Shown one piece after another: positions 16,706 through 24,849 of a stretch of DNA of 32,500 bases. Made by a program: the position numbers and the translations under genes. How positions within the stretch are numbered: the first letter of the stretch is position 1; the number at the start of each line of letters is the position of its first letter. The stretch lies in the NCBI RefSeq assembly GCF_008868155.1, contig NZ_WBKR01000048.1, positions 1-32,500 on the forward strand, read 5' to 3'. The notes below the pieces were generated by a model. It did not search any database. It saw nothing but the letters and a program-made list of their open reading frames with translations, and was not told the DNA's origin. The DNA comes from Micromonospora sp. ALFpr18c. Lineage in GTDB: Bacteria > Actinomycetota > Actinomycetes > Mycobacteriales > Micromonosporaceae.

Positions 16706-17727
16706 CGGTTGTCCTCCCGCAGATCGAGCAGCACCTTCATCACGCCGCCGCCCTCCAGCGCCGTGAACGCGGCGGTGGCCGCCTCGACGGGCTCGACCCG
16801 GGAGATGAGCTCCCGCGCCGGGATGGCGCCGGAGGCGACCAACCGGATCGCCTGGACCATGTCGTCGCGCTGGTAGAGACGGGCACCGAGCAGCTCCAGT
16901 TCACGCCAGAAGAACCGGTGCAGGTTGACCTCGCGGGGCTTGGGATGGATCGCCACCATCACCAGCCGGCCCCGGGTGGTGAGGACGTCGACCGCCGTGG
17001 CGACGCCCGGGGCGGAGCCGGAGACCTCGAAGGCGACATCGGCGCCCGCCCCGTCGGTCCGGTCGTTGACCAGCGCCACGACGTCGGTCGTACCCGGATC
17101 GACGGCCTCGACCCCGATCCTGCCCGCCACCTGGCGACGGAACGGGTCCGGTTCGACGAGGAGCACGCGCGCGCCGCGGCCCTGCGCGACGGTGGCGATG
17201 AGGACCCCGACCGGTCCACCACCGACCACGACGACCTGGTCGTCGGCGGTCACGTTGCCCCGTCGGACGTCGTGCACCGCGACCGCGACCGGCTCGACGA
17301 GCGCCGCGTGGTCGAGCGGCAGGTCCGCGGGCAGCGGCAGGACCAGATCCGCCGGCACGGTCCAGGACGACTGCATCGCCCCTGGCGAGTCGATGCCGAG
17401 GAAGTTCATGTCGTGGCAGATGTGGGAGAGCCCGCGCCGGCAGGCGGCGCACCGTCCGCAGGGCCGGGTCGGCAGCACGGTCACGGCCTGGCCGACGGTC
17501 CAGCCGGTGACGTCCTCGCCGACGGCCGCGATCCGCCCGGACATCTCGTGTCCGATGATCGCGGACGCGCCGACCCGCGCGTCCATGTCCCCGTGGTAGA
17601 TGTGCAGATCGGTGCCGCAGATCCCGGTGTAGGCCACCGCGATACGCACCTGGCCGCGCCCCGGTGCTTCCGGGTCACGTTCCTCGATCCCGAGGTGCCG
17701 CGCCCCCCGGTAGACGACTGCCTTCAT
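16702..17727 (-). CDS. Zinc-dependent medium-chain sugar/polyol dehydrogenase
   Basis: 341 residues from an ATG at 17727 with GGAGG 4 nt upstream; an upstream in-frame extension is not needed. Catalytic zinc ligands Cys37 (GICGTDLH), His60 and Glu61 (GHE) and Glu145; structural zinc cysteines 90, 93, 96 and 104; Rossmann glycines VVGGGPVGVL at 168-177. It belongs to the sorbitol/threonine/galactitol dehydrogenase branch. In this operon it could be the first-step dehydrogenase making a lactone from the imported sugar, with the SDR taking the later step, or the reverse. It follows the enolase-family gene after 114 nt that contain a hairpin. Confidence 0.88.
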   Translation of the reverse strand: MKAVVYRGARHLGIEERDPEAPGRGQVRIAVAYTGICGTDLHIYHGDMDARVGASAIIGHEMSGRIAAVGEDVTGWTVGQAVTVLPTRPCGRCAACRRGLSHICHDMNFLGIDSPGAMQSSWTVPADLVLPLPADLPLDHAALVEPVAVAVHDVRRGNVTADDQVVVVGGGPVGVLIATVAQGRGARVLLVEPDPFRRQVAGRIGVEAVDPGTTDVVALVNDRTDGAGADVAFEVSGSAPGVATAVDVLTTRGRLVMVAIHPKPREVNLHRFFWRELELLGARLYQRDDMVQAIRLVASGAIPARELISRVEPVEAATAAFTALEGGGVMKVLLDLREDNR

Positions 17728-17779
17728 CGATCCTCCGTCTCGGCGGTCGGTACGCCGTTCGTCCCGACCGGGCGTGGTC

Positions 17780-17809
17780 GTGGGTACACCGCCGTGGCGG
17801 GGCACCCAC
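17780..17809 (-). other. Intra-operon hairpin before alcohol dehydrogenase gene
   Basis: Outer stem GTGGGT/ACCCAC and inner stem CCGCC/GGCGG around a GT centre, separated by small internal loops, lie in the only long gap (114 nt) of the seven-gene unit. It may stabilise or process the message, or lower expression of the last three genes. Confidence 0.4.
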
Positions 17810-17841
17810 GCTCCCTGTTCTGGTGGTCAGCTCACGCCGTC

Positions 17842-19062
17842 TCAGCGGCGCGCGGTGGGCGACACCTCGTGGTGCGAGTTCAACGGCACCACGGGGACCT
17901 TCCGGGCGGAGATGCCGTCGACGGCGGCCAGCAGCCGCCGTCCGGCCCGCTCCGGCCGGACGTTGGGGCTCTCGGCCGTCTGCACCTGCGGGCGACGGTT
18001 GGCCGTCCGGATCCGGTCCTCGTCGACCCGCACACCCAGTCCGGGTGAGTCGCCGAGGACGAACGCGCCATCCTCGACGTGCAGGTCGATGGAGACGCCG
18101 ACCGGTGGATGCAGATCCTGCAACTCGCTGGTCAGGTGGTTCGGCACCGACGTCGCGGCGTGCAGCAACCCGACCGGGCTGTTGCCGATCGGACTGACCG
18201 GCAGGTCGTAGGCGTGCGCCAGGGCGGATGTCCGCAGGAAGTGGGTGACCCCCCAGACGGCCGCCATCTGGACGATGTCGACCGCGCCGGCGGCGATCAG
18301 CGGCCGGTACTGTTCGAGCCCGGTGAGGTTCTCCCCGGTGGCGACCGACGCGCAGATCCCCCGGCCGACCGTCGCGTGCCCCTCGGCGTCCCAGCGCCGG
18401 ACCGGCTCCTCGATCCAGATGAGGTCCAGGCTCCGTTCGAGTTCGCTGACGTGCCGGACGGCCTGCTTGCGGGTCCACGCCTCGTTCACGTCGAGCATCA
18501 GACCCGGCCGCAGCCCGTGCCCGGCCTCGGTCAACACGTCCCTGACCAGACCGAGGCGGTGCCGGTCACGCTCGATGTCGAGACCGCCCTTGAGCTTCGC
18601 GGCCCGCAGGCCGTGACTGGCGTAGACCTCGTACTCGGCGACGAGTTCGTCGTCGGTGAGCCCGATGTCCAGGCCGGAGGCGTAGGCCGGGACTAGCCGG
18701 TCACGTCCGCCCAGCAGCCGCCACAGTGGCTCGCCGGCGGCCTGCGCCTTGATGTCCCACAGGGCGGTGTCCAGGGCGCCGATGGTGCCGAACACCGGGC
18801 CCGCGTGACCGGCCTTGAAGGTGTGCCGCAGCATCCGGTCGTAGAGGGTCGTGACGGCGCGGGGATCTTCGCCCTCGATGGCCGCGAAGATCCGCTCGAT
18901 CTCGACGTGTGGCCCGAGGCCGACCCCCGAGATGCCCTCGTCGGTCTCGACGATGACGATCGACACCGGGACCACCCCGTCGGCGAAGACGCCGTTGGCA
19001 TCGCCGACTGGCCGCCCCCATTCCTGGACAGTGGCGAGTGTCCGATATCCAATGATCCGCAT
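17842..19062 (-). CDS. Mandelate racemase/enolase-superfamily acid-sugar dehydratase-like protein
   Basis: 406 residues, ATG at 19062, one nucleotide after the permease stop. N-terminal capping domain to about 125, then the barrel. Lys156 and Lys158 (AAKLKGG), Asp191 (LDVNEAW), Glu218/219 (WIEEP) and Glu244 (GEN) give the catalytic Lys and the three Mg ligands. The His-Asp dyad of mandelate racemase-type enzymes is not seen: the Asp position reads VQMAAVWGVTH and the His position LPVSPIGNSPVG. It may belong to a subgroup using only the Lys side. In context the expected reaction is dehydration of an aldonate to the 2-keto-3-deoxy acid. The last ~45 residues are basic and look like an extension beyond the usual C-terminus. 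Confidence 0.8.
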   Translation of the reverse strand: MRIIGYRTLATVQEWGRPVGDANGVFADGVVPVSIVIVETDEGISGVGLGPHVEIERIFAAIEGEDPRAVTTLYDRMLRHTFKAGHAGPVFGTIGALDTALWDIKAQAAGEPLWRLLGGRDRLVPAYASGLDIGLTDDELVAEYEVYASHGLRAAKLKGGLDIERDRHRLGLVRDVLTEAGHGLRPGLMLDVNEAWTRKQAVRHVSELERSLDLIWIEEPVRRWDAEGHATVGRGICASVATGENLTGLEQYRPLIAAGAVDIVQMAAVWGVTHFLRTSALAHAYDLPVSPIGNSPVGLLHAATSVPNHLTSELQDLHPPVGVSIDLHVEDGAFVLGDSPGLGVRVDEDRIRTANRRPQVQTAESPNVRPERAGRRLLAAVDGISARKVPVVPLNSHHEVSPTARR

Positions 19063-19063
19063 G

Positions 19064-19891
19064 TCAACCCTTCGTGGAACCGGCGGCTACACCGTCGGCG
19101 ATTTGGCGCTGGAGGAACAGGTAGACCAACAGGACGGGTATCGCGGCGATCAGAACTCCCGAGGCGAAGGTCGGGATGTTGTCGGAGTACTGCCCGCGCA
19201 ACGAAGTCACCCCGATCATCAGCGTCCGGTGCTCGGCCGAGGGCATCATCACCAGCGCCATGAGGACGTCGTTCCAGCAGAACAGGGCGTTGAGGATGCC
19301 CACCGACAGCAGCGCCGGAGTGCCCAGCGGCAGCATGATCCGCCGGTACACGCCGTAGACGGTGTTGCCGTCGATCCGCGCGGCGTCGACGATCTCCTTC
19401 GGGATGCCCCGGTAGTAGCTGGTCATCAGAAAGACGGTGAAGGGCAGGAACTGGGCCACGTAGACGAGCACCAGGCCGGGGTACGTGTCGATGAGCGCGG
19501 TGTCGGCCATGATCCGGGCGAGCGGCACCATGATCACCTGGAACGGGATGAAGAGTCCCGCGAGGCAGCCCAGGAACAGCGCCGACGAGCCGCGGAACCG
19601 CAGCTGGCTCAGAGCGAATCCGGCCATCGACCCGAACAGGAGCAGCAGGACCACCGACGACGTCACCACGAGCAGCGAGTTGGCGAAGTAGCGGCCCATG
19701 CCGACGCTCGTCCATGCCGTTTCGATGTTCTCCCACCGCAGGGCGTCGGTCAGGCCGAACCGGTCGAGGATGTAGTCCCGCCGGGTCTTCATCGCGACGT
19801 TGGCGGTGAACAGCAGGGGGTAGATCGTCGCCAGCGCGAGCAGCGACATCGGGATGGCGATCAGCCACCGTCCCAGGCGCAGGCCGGACAT
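19064..19891 (-). CDS. CUT1 sugar ABC transporter permease, MalG-like
   Basis: 275 residues, ATG at 19891 overlapping the previous stop by one base (TGATG). About six hydrophobic helices. The ATPase-contacting EAA loop is seen in EIVDAARIDGNTVYGVYRRI followed by MLPLGTPAL. Works with the MalF-like partner encoded upstream and the lipoprotein at 20876-22138. No ATPase gene is in this operon; in actinobacteria such systems commonly share one MsiK-type ATPase encoded elsewhere. Confidence 0.93.
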   Translation of the reverse strand: MSGLRLGRWLIAIPMSLLALATIYPLLFTANVAMKTRRDYILDRFGLTDALRWENIETAWTSVGMGRYFANSLLVVTSSVVLLLLFGSMAGFALSQLRFRGSSALFLGCLAGLFIPFQVIMVPLARIMADTALIDTYPGLVLVYVAQFLPFTVFLMTSYYRGIPKEIVDAARIDGNTVYGVYRRIMLPLGTPALLSVGILNALFCWNDVLMALVMMPSAEHRTLMIGVTSLRGQYSDNIPTFASGVLIAAIPVLLVYLFLQRQIADGVAAGSTKG

Positions 19892-20871
19892 CAGTCCTCC
19901 CTCCCCGATCGTTCGAGCAGTTTGATCTGCAACAGCCCCACCACGAGCATGATCACGAAGAGGATCGTGGACGCGGCCGACGCGAGAGCCGGACGGTTCA
20001 TCTGGCCCTGCTGGATCCAGATGTAGTACTCCGGCAGGTACGTCGACCCCTCCGGCCCGCCGTTGGTCATGACGAAGAGCAGGCCGAACATCGAGGTCAG
20101 CATGCCGATCATCGTGGTCACGAAGACGAACTGGATGGTGCGGGAGAGGCTCGGGACGATCACGTGCCAGATGACCTGGGGCAGCGAGGCGCCGTCCACC
20201 CGGGCGGCGTCCAGGAGCGCCGCGTCGAGAGTGGCGAAGCCGGCGAGGAACACCACCAGGGCCATGCCGAAGGTGGCCCAGATGTGCACGCCGACCACCA
20301 TGAACATCGCGATGTCCGGGTCACCGAGCCAGTCCACCGGTCCGACGCCGAACGAGCCGAGGATGGCGTTGAGGGGGCCGTCGAAGGCGAGCAGCAGGTT
20401 GAAGATCGCGCCGACGATGACCGGGGACAGCACCGCGGGGAAGAAGTAGACGCTGCGGTAGAAGCGGTGACCGGGCACCCGGAGGTAGATGAACGTCGCG
20501 AGCAGTCCGGGGATCGCCACCGCCACCGGAAGCAGCACCACCAGCAGTCCGACGTTGCTCAGGGCGGTCCGGAACAGGTCGTCGCCGAACAGCTCGCGGT
20601 AGTTGCCGAATCCGACCGCCGTCCCGTTCTGCGCGCCGTCGCCGGTGAAGGAGAAGTTGACGCCGAGGATCAGCGGGTAGAGCCGCAACAGCACGATGAT
20701 CAGGACGGCCGGGGCGACCAGGACGTAGGGGGCGAGGCGTTCGGCCCTCAGGTCCCCACCGGTGCGCCGGGGACGTGCGCCACCCCGATGTGCGGCGGGG
20801 GTGGCCCCCGGCCCGCCGGCCCGCCCGGCCGAAGCCGGACGGACCGACGATCGAGTGTTTCCGATCGGCAC
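19891..20871 (-). CDS. CUT1 sugar ABC transporter permease, MalF-like
   Basis: 326 residues from a GTG at 20871, four nucleotides after the lipoprotein stop; the ribosome site is weak, so coupling to the upstream gene is likely. A Gly/Pro/Arg-rich cytoplasmic N-terminus of about 45 residues precedes the first helix (APYVLVAPAVLIIVLLRLYP). EAA loop: LLDAARVDGASLPQVIWHVI followed by VPSLSRT. Normal length for the family. A later in-frame start cannot be excluded because the N-terminus is low in complexity. Confidence 0.92.
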   Translation of the reverse strand: MPIGNTRSSVRPASAGRAGGPGATPAAHRGGARPRRTGGDLRAERLAPYVLVAPAVLIIVLLRLYPLILGVNFSFTGDGAQNGTAVGFGNYRELFGDDLFRTALSNVGLLVVLLPVAVAIPGLLATFIYLRVPGHRFYRSVYFFPAVLSPVIVGAIFNLLLAFDGPLNAILGSFGVGPVDWLGDPDIAMFMVVGVHIWATFGMALVVFLAGFATLDAALLDAARVDGASLPQVIWHVIVPSLSRTIQFVFVTTMIGMLTSMFGLLFVMTNGGPEGSTYLPEYYIWIQQGQMNRPALASAASTILFVIMLVVGLLQIKLLERSGRED

Positions 20872-20875
20872 GTGC

Positions 20876-22138
20876 TCAGCCCGCCTGATCGGAGGCGGCC
20901 AACTGCTTCACCACCTCGTCGACGGTGATCGAACCGCTGAGCAGTTGCTGCGAGAGGCGCCCCATCAGGTCGATCGTCTTCGAGGAGAGCGCCACGTGCA
21001 GGGCGGGCTTACCGCTCTTCAACTCGCTGACGATCGTGGCAGCGGCCGGGCCGGCCTGCGACACGTCGATGGTGGTGTCGGCGACGATCGCGCCCGCGCC
21101 GGAGTAGAAGGCGTTGAGCGCCTCGGTCGACGTCAGCGAACGCACCAGGTCGGCGGCCACCTTCGGGTCCTTCGTCCACTTGGCGACCGCGTAGCCGATG
21201 CCCCCGTCGTACGGGAGGCTCGGGGTGGTGCCGGCGGTGACGATCGGGGCCTTCATGACGCCGAGCTTCTCCGGGGTCAGGAACTCGTTGAAGTCCTGCC
21301 AGTGCCCGACGTCCGACATGAGACCCATGACGTGGGCGGCCTTGCCGGACTGGAAGAACGCGAAGGAGTCGTTGAACATCGCGGTCGAGTTGGCACCGTC
21401 GCTGTTCATCTTCTTGTCCCCGGCCTCCTTCCAGAGCTGGAAGATCCGCTTGACGTTGGCCGAATTCCAGTCGCGCTTGCCGGCGATCCAGGCGTCGTAC
21501 TCCTGGGCGGTGAGGGTGGTCGAGCCCAGGCTGGAGAGCCAGAACTGGATGCCGACTCCCTCCTTGTTGCCGAGGGCGAAGCACTTGGCGCCGGCCTTGG
21601 CGACGGCGGCGCAGTCGGCGACGAGCTTGTCCCACGTGGTCGCCGGGCTCGCCGGGTCGAGGCCGGCCTTCTCGTAGACCGTCTTGTTGTAGTAGATGGG
21701 GTAGCCCTGCAACGTCACCGGGCCGCCGTAGATCGTGCCGTCCTTGGTGAACGCGTCCCAGCCGGCCAGCCGCTGCTTGTCCTCGGCCACGTAGTCGGTG
21801 AGCGGCACGAGCGCGTCCACCCGGTCGCGGATCTGGCCCCCACCGTTGAACATCATCACGTCCGGGCCCTTGCCGGACTGGATCGCCGCGCCGAGCAGGG
21901 TGTAGTACTGATCGAAGGGCTGCGCGACGAATTCGACCGTGACATCGGGGTGCTTCTTCTTGAAGTCCGCCTTCGCTGTGTCCAGATAGGATTTGGCGAA
22001 CGCCTCACCGGACTTGAAGTCCCATACCACCAGCTTGCCGTCAGAGCTGGTGGACTTACCCGAATCGCTGGCACTTCCACAGCCGGCCAAGGCCAGGCTC
22101 ACAACGAGGACGGCCGACCATATTGCTCGCTGTCTCAT
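20876..22138 (-). CDS. CUT1 sugar ABC transporter substrate-binding lipoprotein
   Basis: 420 residues, ATG at 22138 with AAAGGTGA 6 nt upstream. Signal peptide ending in lipobox LAGC, Cys20 lipidated, then a Ser-rich tether. The mature part is an extracellular solute-binding family 1 protein, with landmarks LVVWDFKSGEAF, HPDVTVEFVAQPFDQYY, GPDVMMFNGGG and YPIYYNKTVYEKAGLD. First gene of the seven-gene unit, so it heads uptake of the sugar metabolised by the dehydratase, dehydrogenases and lactonase. Its promoter carries the 22212-22226 operator, so it should respond to the divergent GntR regulator. Confidence 0.94.
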   Translation of the reverse strand: MRQRAIWSAVLVVSLALAGCGSASDSGKSTSSDGKLVVWDFKSGEAFAKSYLDTAKADFKKKHPDVTVEFVAQPFDQYYTLLGAAIQSGKGPDVMMFNGGGQIRDRVDALVPLTDYVAEDKQRLAGWDAFTKDGTIYGGPVTLQGYPIYYNKTVYEKAGLDPASPATTWDKLVADCAAVAKAGAKCFALGNKEGVGIQFWLSSLGSTTLTAQEYDAWIAGKRDWNSANVKRIFQLWKEAGDKKMNSDGANSTAMFNDSFAFFQSGKAAHVMGLMSDVGHWQDFNEFLTPEKLGVMKAPIVTAGTTPSLPYDGGIGYAVAKWTKDPKVAADLVRSLTSTEALNAFYSGAGAIVADTTIDVSQAGPAAATIVSELKSGKPALHVALSSKTIDLMGRLSQQLLSGSITVDEVVKQLAASDQAG

Positions 22139-22198
22139 CGGTTGTCACCTTTGAAAGTGGGGTGGCCGGCGGGCGTCCCGCGAGCCAATGTTGATCGG

Positions 22199-22227
22199 AA
22201 CGTAACTCGTATGACGTGTGACGTCAA
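22199..22227 (-). promoter_or_regulatory. Promoter of the CUT1/catabolic operon
   Basis: On the minus strand TTGACG (22222-22227) and TACGTT (22199-22204) are separated by exactly 17 bp, a good housekeeping-sigma promoter 60 bp before the lipoprotein start. The operator at 22212-22226 covers the -35 box and half the spacer, so binding should repress. Confidence 0.65.
22212..22226. promoter_or_regulatory. Perfect FadR/GntR-type operator
   Basis: TGACGTGTGACGTCA has perfect 6-bp inverted arms around a 3-bp centre and the GT-N3-AC core known for FadR-subfamily GntR regulators. It lies between gntR (22285) and the operon it diverges from. A possible gntR -10 (TACACT, 22238-22243) is 12 bp to the right, so the regulator may also control itself. 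Confidence 0.7.
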
Positions 22228-22284
22228 TACTCGGTCGTACACTGATCCGGACGTCGTGCCACGGCGAGTCATTCGGAGGGGGAC

Positions 22285-23049
22285 ATGACGCCAGCGCAGG
22301 AGACAGCCCTGAACAACTCGGTGACCCCGGCGTGGGTGCGTCGACCGACCAACCTCGCCAGGGCGGTCACCGCCGAGCTGGTGGAGCGCATCGTCCGGGG
22401 CGTACACCCGTCTGGGACGTCCCTTCCCCCCGAGCCCGTCCTGTGCGAAACGTTCTCGGTCAGCCGGACCGTCGTCCGGGAGGCGGTGAAGATCCTTCAG
22501 GAGAAGGGTCTGGTGCAGGTCCGCCAGGGCGCCGGCACCATGGTCACCCCGGAGTCGCACTGGGACATGCTCGACGAGCTCGTCCTCGCGGCCACCATCG
22601 CCGTGGACGACAGTCTCGCCATACTCGACGACCTCGTCGTCACCCGGCGGGTGCTGGAGTCCGACATGGCGAACGTCGCCGCCCGCCTCGCCGACGCCGA
22701 CACCGTCGAGCGGCTGCGCGCCCAGGTGGACCGGATGGACGAGCTCGTCGACGACCACGTGACCTACCACGAGCACGACCGCGCCTTCCACGACACGGTC
22801 ATGCAGGCGTCCGGCAACCGCATCGCCCGCGGCGTCGTCCGCGCGCTGGAGAGCCAGGTCATCAACACGGCCCGCTACATGGGCCGGACCGAACGCTCCC
22901 TGTGCGTGGCGTCCAACAAGGGGCATCGGCGCATCTACGAGCGCATCGCCGCCCACGACCCGGACGGCGCCGCCGCGGCGATGTTCACCCACATCACCGA
23001 GGCGTGGCTGGTCCGGCGCAGCGGTAAGCCCGTCCGCCTGCAACGCTGA
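22285..23049 (+). CDS. FadR-subfamily (FCD domain) GntR transcriptional regulator
   Basis: 254 residues, ATG with GGAGGGGG 4 nt upstream. Winged helix about 22-92: SLPPEPVLCETFSVSRTVVREA then VQVRQGAGTMV is the standard GntR DNA-binding pattern. FCD ligand domain about 110-240, with HDRAFHDTVMQASGN carrying the Asp/His metal-binding pattern of this group. FCD regulators usually respond to sugar acids or other carboxylates, which suits control of an aldonate-forming pathway. Divergent from the CUT1 operon with a 146-bp shared region holding a perfect operator. Similar sites upstream of 24507/24850 and 11404 suggest a small regulon. It probably represses, since sites overlap -35 boxes. Confidence 0.93.
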   Translation: MTPAQETALNNSVTPAWVRRPTNLARAVTAELVERIVRGVHPSGTSLPPEPVLCETFSVSRTVVREAVKILQEKGLVQVRQGAGTMVTPESHWDMLDELVLAATIAVDDSLAILDDLVVTRRVLESDMANVAARLADADTVERLRAQVDRMDELVDDHVTYHEHDRAFHDTVMQASGNRIARGVVRALESQVINTARYMGRTERSLCVASNKGHRRIYERIAAHDPDGAAAAMFTHITEAWLVRRSGKPVRLQR

Positions 23050-23066
23050 CCCTCGCCGACGACGAC

Positions 23067-23102
23067 GCGGCGCCCACCCCCGGACCCGGGAGCGGACGCC
23101 GC
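23067..23102. terminator. Probable bidirectional terminator
   Basis: GCGGCGCCC and GGACGCCGC pair with one mismatch, and an inner CCCGG-AC-CCGGG hairpin sits between them. It occupies the 72 bp between the convergent gntR and ricin-esterase stops. Confidence 0.5.
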
Positions 23103-23121
23103 CATCTGACGCGAACCGCCG

Positions 23122-24507
23122 TCACGAGAACTGCGAGAAGAACCTCCAGATCTCACCCTTGGTCCAGGTCGTGATGCCGCTCTCGGCGTAGGTTCCGTCC
23201 ACCGGTCCCGGCATGTGGCCGTTGTCGAACGCGGCCCACTGCACCGGGTACCCGGCCCGGCAGCCGGAGTAGGTGGTCGTGATGTGCGCCCGGCTGCCCG
23301 CCGCCGGCTCGGGCGGGTTCTGGGTGGTGCAACCGTTGTTCCGGACGAACGTGTCGCGCAACGCCCTCCCCTGGGAGATGTTCAGGACGTTGTCCGAGAT
23401 GCCGTGCAGCCCGAAGTACGCGATGGGCTGCGTGCCGCCGCTGCACCCGCTGATCTGCGCGCCGGAGATGACCGCGACGGCCCGGAAGACGGTGGGCCGC
23501 GCGCAGGCGACCGCGTAGCTCATGCCGCCACCCCAACTGAACCCGAGGGCGAAGCGCTGCCTGGGGTTGACGCAGAGGGTGCTCTCGATTCGGCTGATCA
23601 TGTCGTCGACGAAGGTGATGTCCTCGCCGCCGGAGTTGCCCCAGCCGTTGCCGAATCCTTGGGGGGCGACCAGGATCGCGCTGTTGTTCGACTGCTCCTG
23701 CTGCCCGTAGTAGGACCACGCGGTTCCGCTGGTGCCGCCGGAGGAGATCTCCTGCATGGTGCCGCCCCGCCAGTGGAACGCGAAGATCAGCCGGTAGGGG
23801 TTGCTGTTGTTGTAGTTGGTGGGCACCCGCAGGATGAAGGTCCGGCTCTTGCCGTTGCTCTGGATCGTGTGCGTGCCGCTGGACAGCGTCGGCGCCTTGC
23901 CGCACCCACTACCGCCCGACGGTGGCGGGTTCCCGCCGTCGGTGGGGACGAGCTGCCACTGCTGGTTCGTCCCGTTCCAGTCGGAGTACTGCACGATGTT
24001 TCCGCCGTCGGCGGTGGAGGCGCCCTGCACCTCCACGGCCTTGCCGCTGTGCCGGCTGATGAGCCGGACGTACCCGCCGTCCGAGTCGGCCAGCCGGAAC
24101 TGCTGGTTCGTGCCGTTGAGGTCGGCCCACTGCACGATCGCCCCGCCGTCGGCGGTCGAGAAGTTGCTGACGTCGAGGACCTTGCCCGAATGCCGGGACT
24201 TCAACCGGTAGTAGCCGCCGCCCGAGTCCACGAACTGCCACTGCTGGTTCGCGCCGTTGTTGCGCGTCCACTGGCTGATCCGCGCACCGTCGTTGGTGGC
24301 CGATCCGTACAGGTCCAGCACCTTGCCACTGTTGCGGTTCACCAGCACGTACCAGGCGTTGGTGTCCACGGTGGCCGCCGCCGCGGGCGCCGTGTCGACC
24401 GCGACGAGCATGCCGGCGGTCATGACCGCGGCCGCCGCCGCGGCCAGTGCCGACCGCCAGCGGTGTCTCGGTGCGGAGGCGGGACGAGCCTCAGCGATGG
24501 ACTTCAT
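23122..24507 (-). CDS. Secreted carbohydrate esterase (CE1/LpqC-like, feruloyl or acetylxylan esterase type) with N-terminal ricin domain
   Basis: 461 residues, ATG at 24507 with AAGGAG 8 nt upstream. Arg-rich N-region, long Ala-rich hydrophobic core, and cleavage near residue 46. Ricin beta-trefoil about 50-188 with three QxW-type repeats (NQQW at 87-90, NQQF at 134-137, NQQW at 181-184), then a Pro/Gly/Ser linker. Esterase domain about 203-461: nucleophile Ser324 in GFSWGG, Asp372 in HGISDN, His431 in NGHMPG form a complete triad. Related proteins remove feruloyl or acetyl groups from plant polysaccharides, or are called PHB-depolymerase-like. The lectin domain is at the N-terminus, unlike the C-terminal placement in the other two ricin proteins here. 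Its promoter overlaps the 24703-24717 operator. Confidence 0.88.
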   Translation of the reverse strand: MKSIAEARPASAPRHRWRSALAAAAAAVMTAGMLVAVDTAPAAAATVDTNAWYVLVNRNSGKVLDLYGSATNDGARISQWTRNNGANQQWQFVDSGGGYYRLKSRHSGKVLDVSNFSTADGGAIVQWADLNGTNQQFRLADSDGGYVRLISRHSGKAVEVQGASTADGGNIVQYSDWNGTNQQWQLVPTDGGNPPPSGGSGCGKAPTLSSGTHTIQSNGKSRTFILRVPTNYNNSNPYRLIFAFHWRGGTMQEISSGGTSGTAWSYYGQQEQSNNSAILVAPQGFGNGWGNSGGEDITFVDDMISRIESTLCVNPRQRFALGFSWGGGMSYAVACARPTVFRAVAVISGAQISGCSGGTQPIAYFGLHGISDNVLNISQGRALRDTFVRNNGCTTQNPPEPAAGSRAHITTTYSGCRAGYPVQWAAFDNGHMPGPVDGTYAESGITTWTKGEIWRFFSQFS

Positions 24508-24689
24508 GGTCCACTCCTTCGATCGGGGTCACCCACGGGCGCAACGCTCGCGCGTGCCCTGGTGTGTGTGCCGGCGTCCGGTGGTGGCGTCAGCACATGG
24601 GGGTGTGGTGCGGGCGGGATGCGGCCGGGCCCGTTCGGAGCGCGGCGGCGCATCCGGGCTCCCGGCGGCCCGCGCGACCCGCGAGTCAG

Positions 24690-24718
24690 AAGTTAGCGTT
24701 CACAACGTCATACGTCAA
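24690..24718 (-). promoter_or_regulatory. Promoter of the ricin-esterase gene
   Basis: On the minus strand TTGACG (24713-24718) and TAACTT (24690-24695) stand 17 bp apart, the same spacing and same -35 as the CUT1 operon promoter. The message would have a leader of about 180 nt. Confidence 0.6.
24703..24717. promoter_or_regulatory. Candidate GntR/FadR-type operator, divergent esterase/mutarotase
   Basis: CAACGTCATACGTCA matches TGACGT-N3-ACGTCA at 10 of 12 arm positions, with the GT-N3-AC core intact. It overlaps the esterase -35 and lies just upstream of the mutarotase -10 candidate, so one bound dimer could control both genes. Confidence 0.55.
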
Positions 24719-24849
24719 ACGATTCGCATCGATATACTTCACCCGATTCAGCGGTCCCAGGGGCGGGTGGGTATGGTCGCGGCGGCCGGACGGGACGAGC
24801 GTGGTCGCGGCTCCACGCGACACCGGTGCGACTATCGCGGAGGCGTGAG

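Larger units (their letters stand above)
24508..24849. other. 342-bp divergent region between ricin-esterase and mutarotase genes
   Basis: No gene seen. It holds the esterase promoter and operator at 24690-24718, and a TATACT hexamer at 24733-24738 facing the mutarotase gene with no good -35 partner. The rest, 24508-24680, is a long GC-rich leader for the esterase with no structure I could name. Confidence 0.5.

Noticed and set aside
16696..18048. 450-codon plus-strand open frame opposite the alcohol dehydrogenase and enolase genes
   Set aside because: It spans two well-supported minus-strand genes and their gap and has no recognisable motif.
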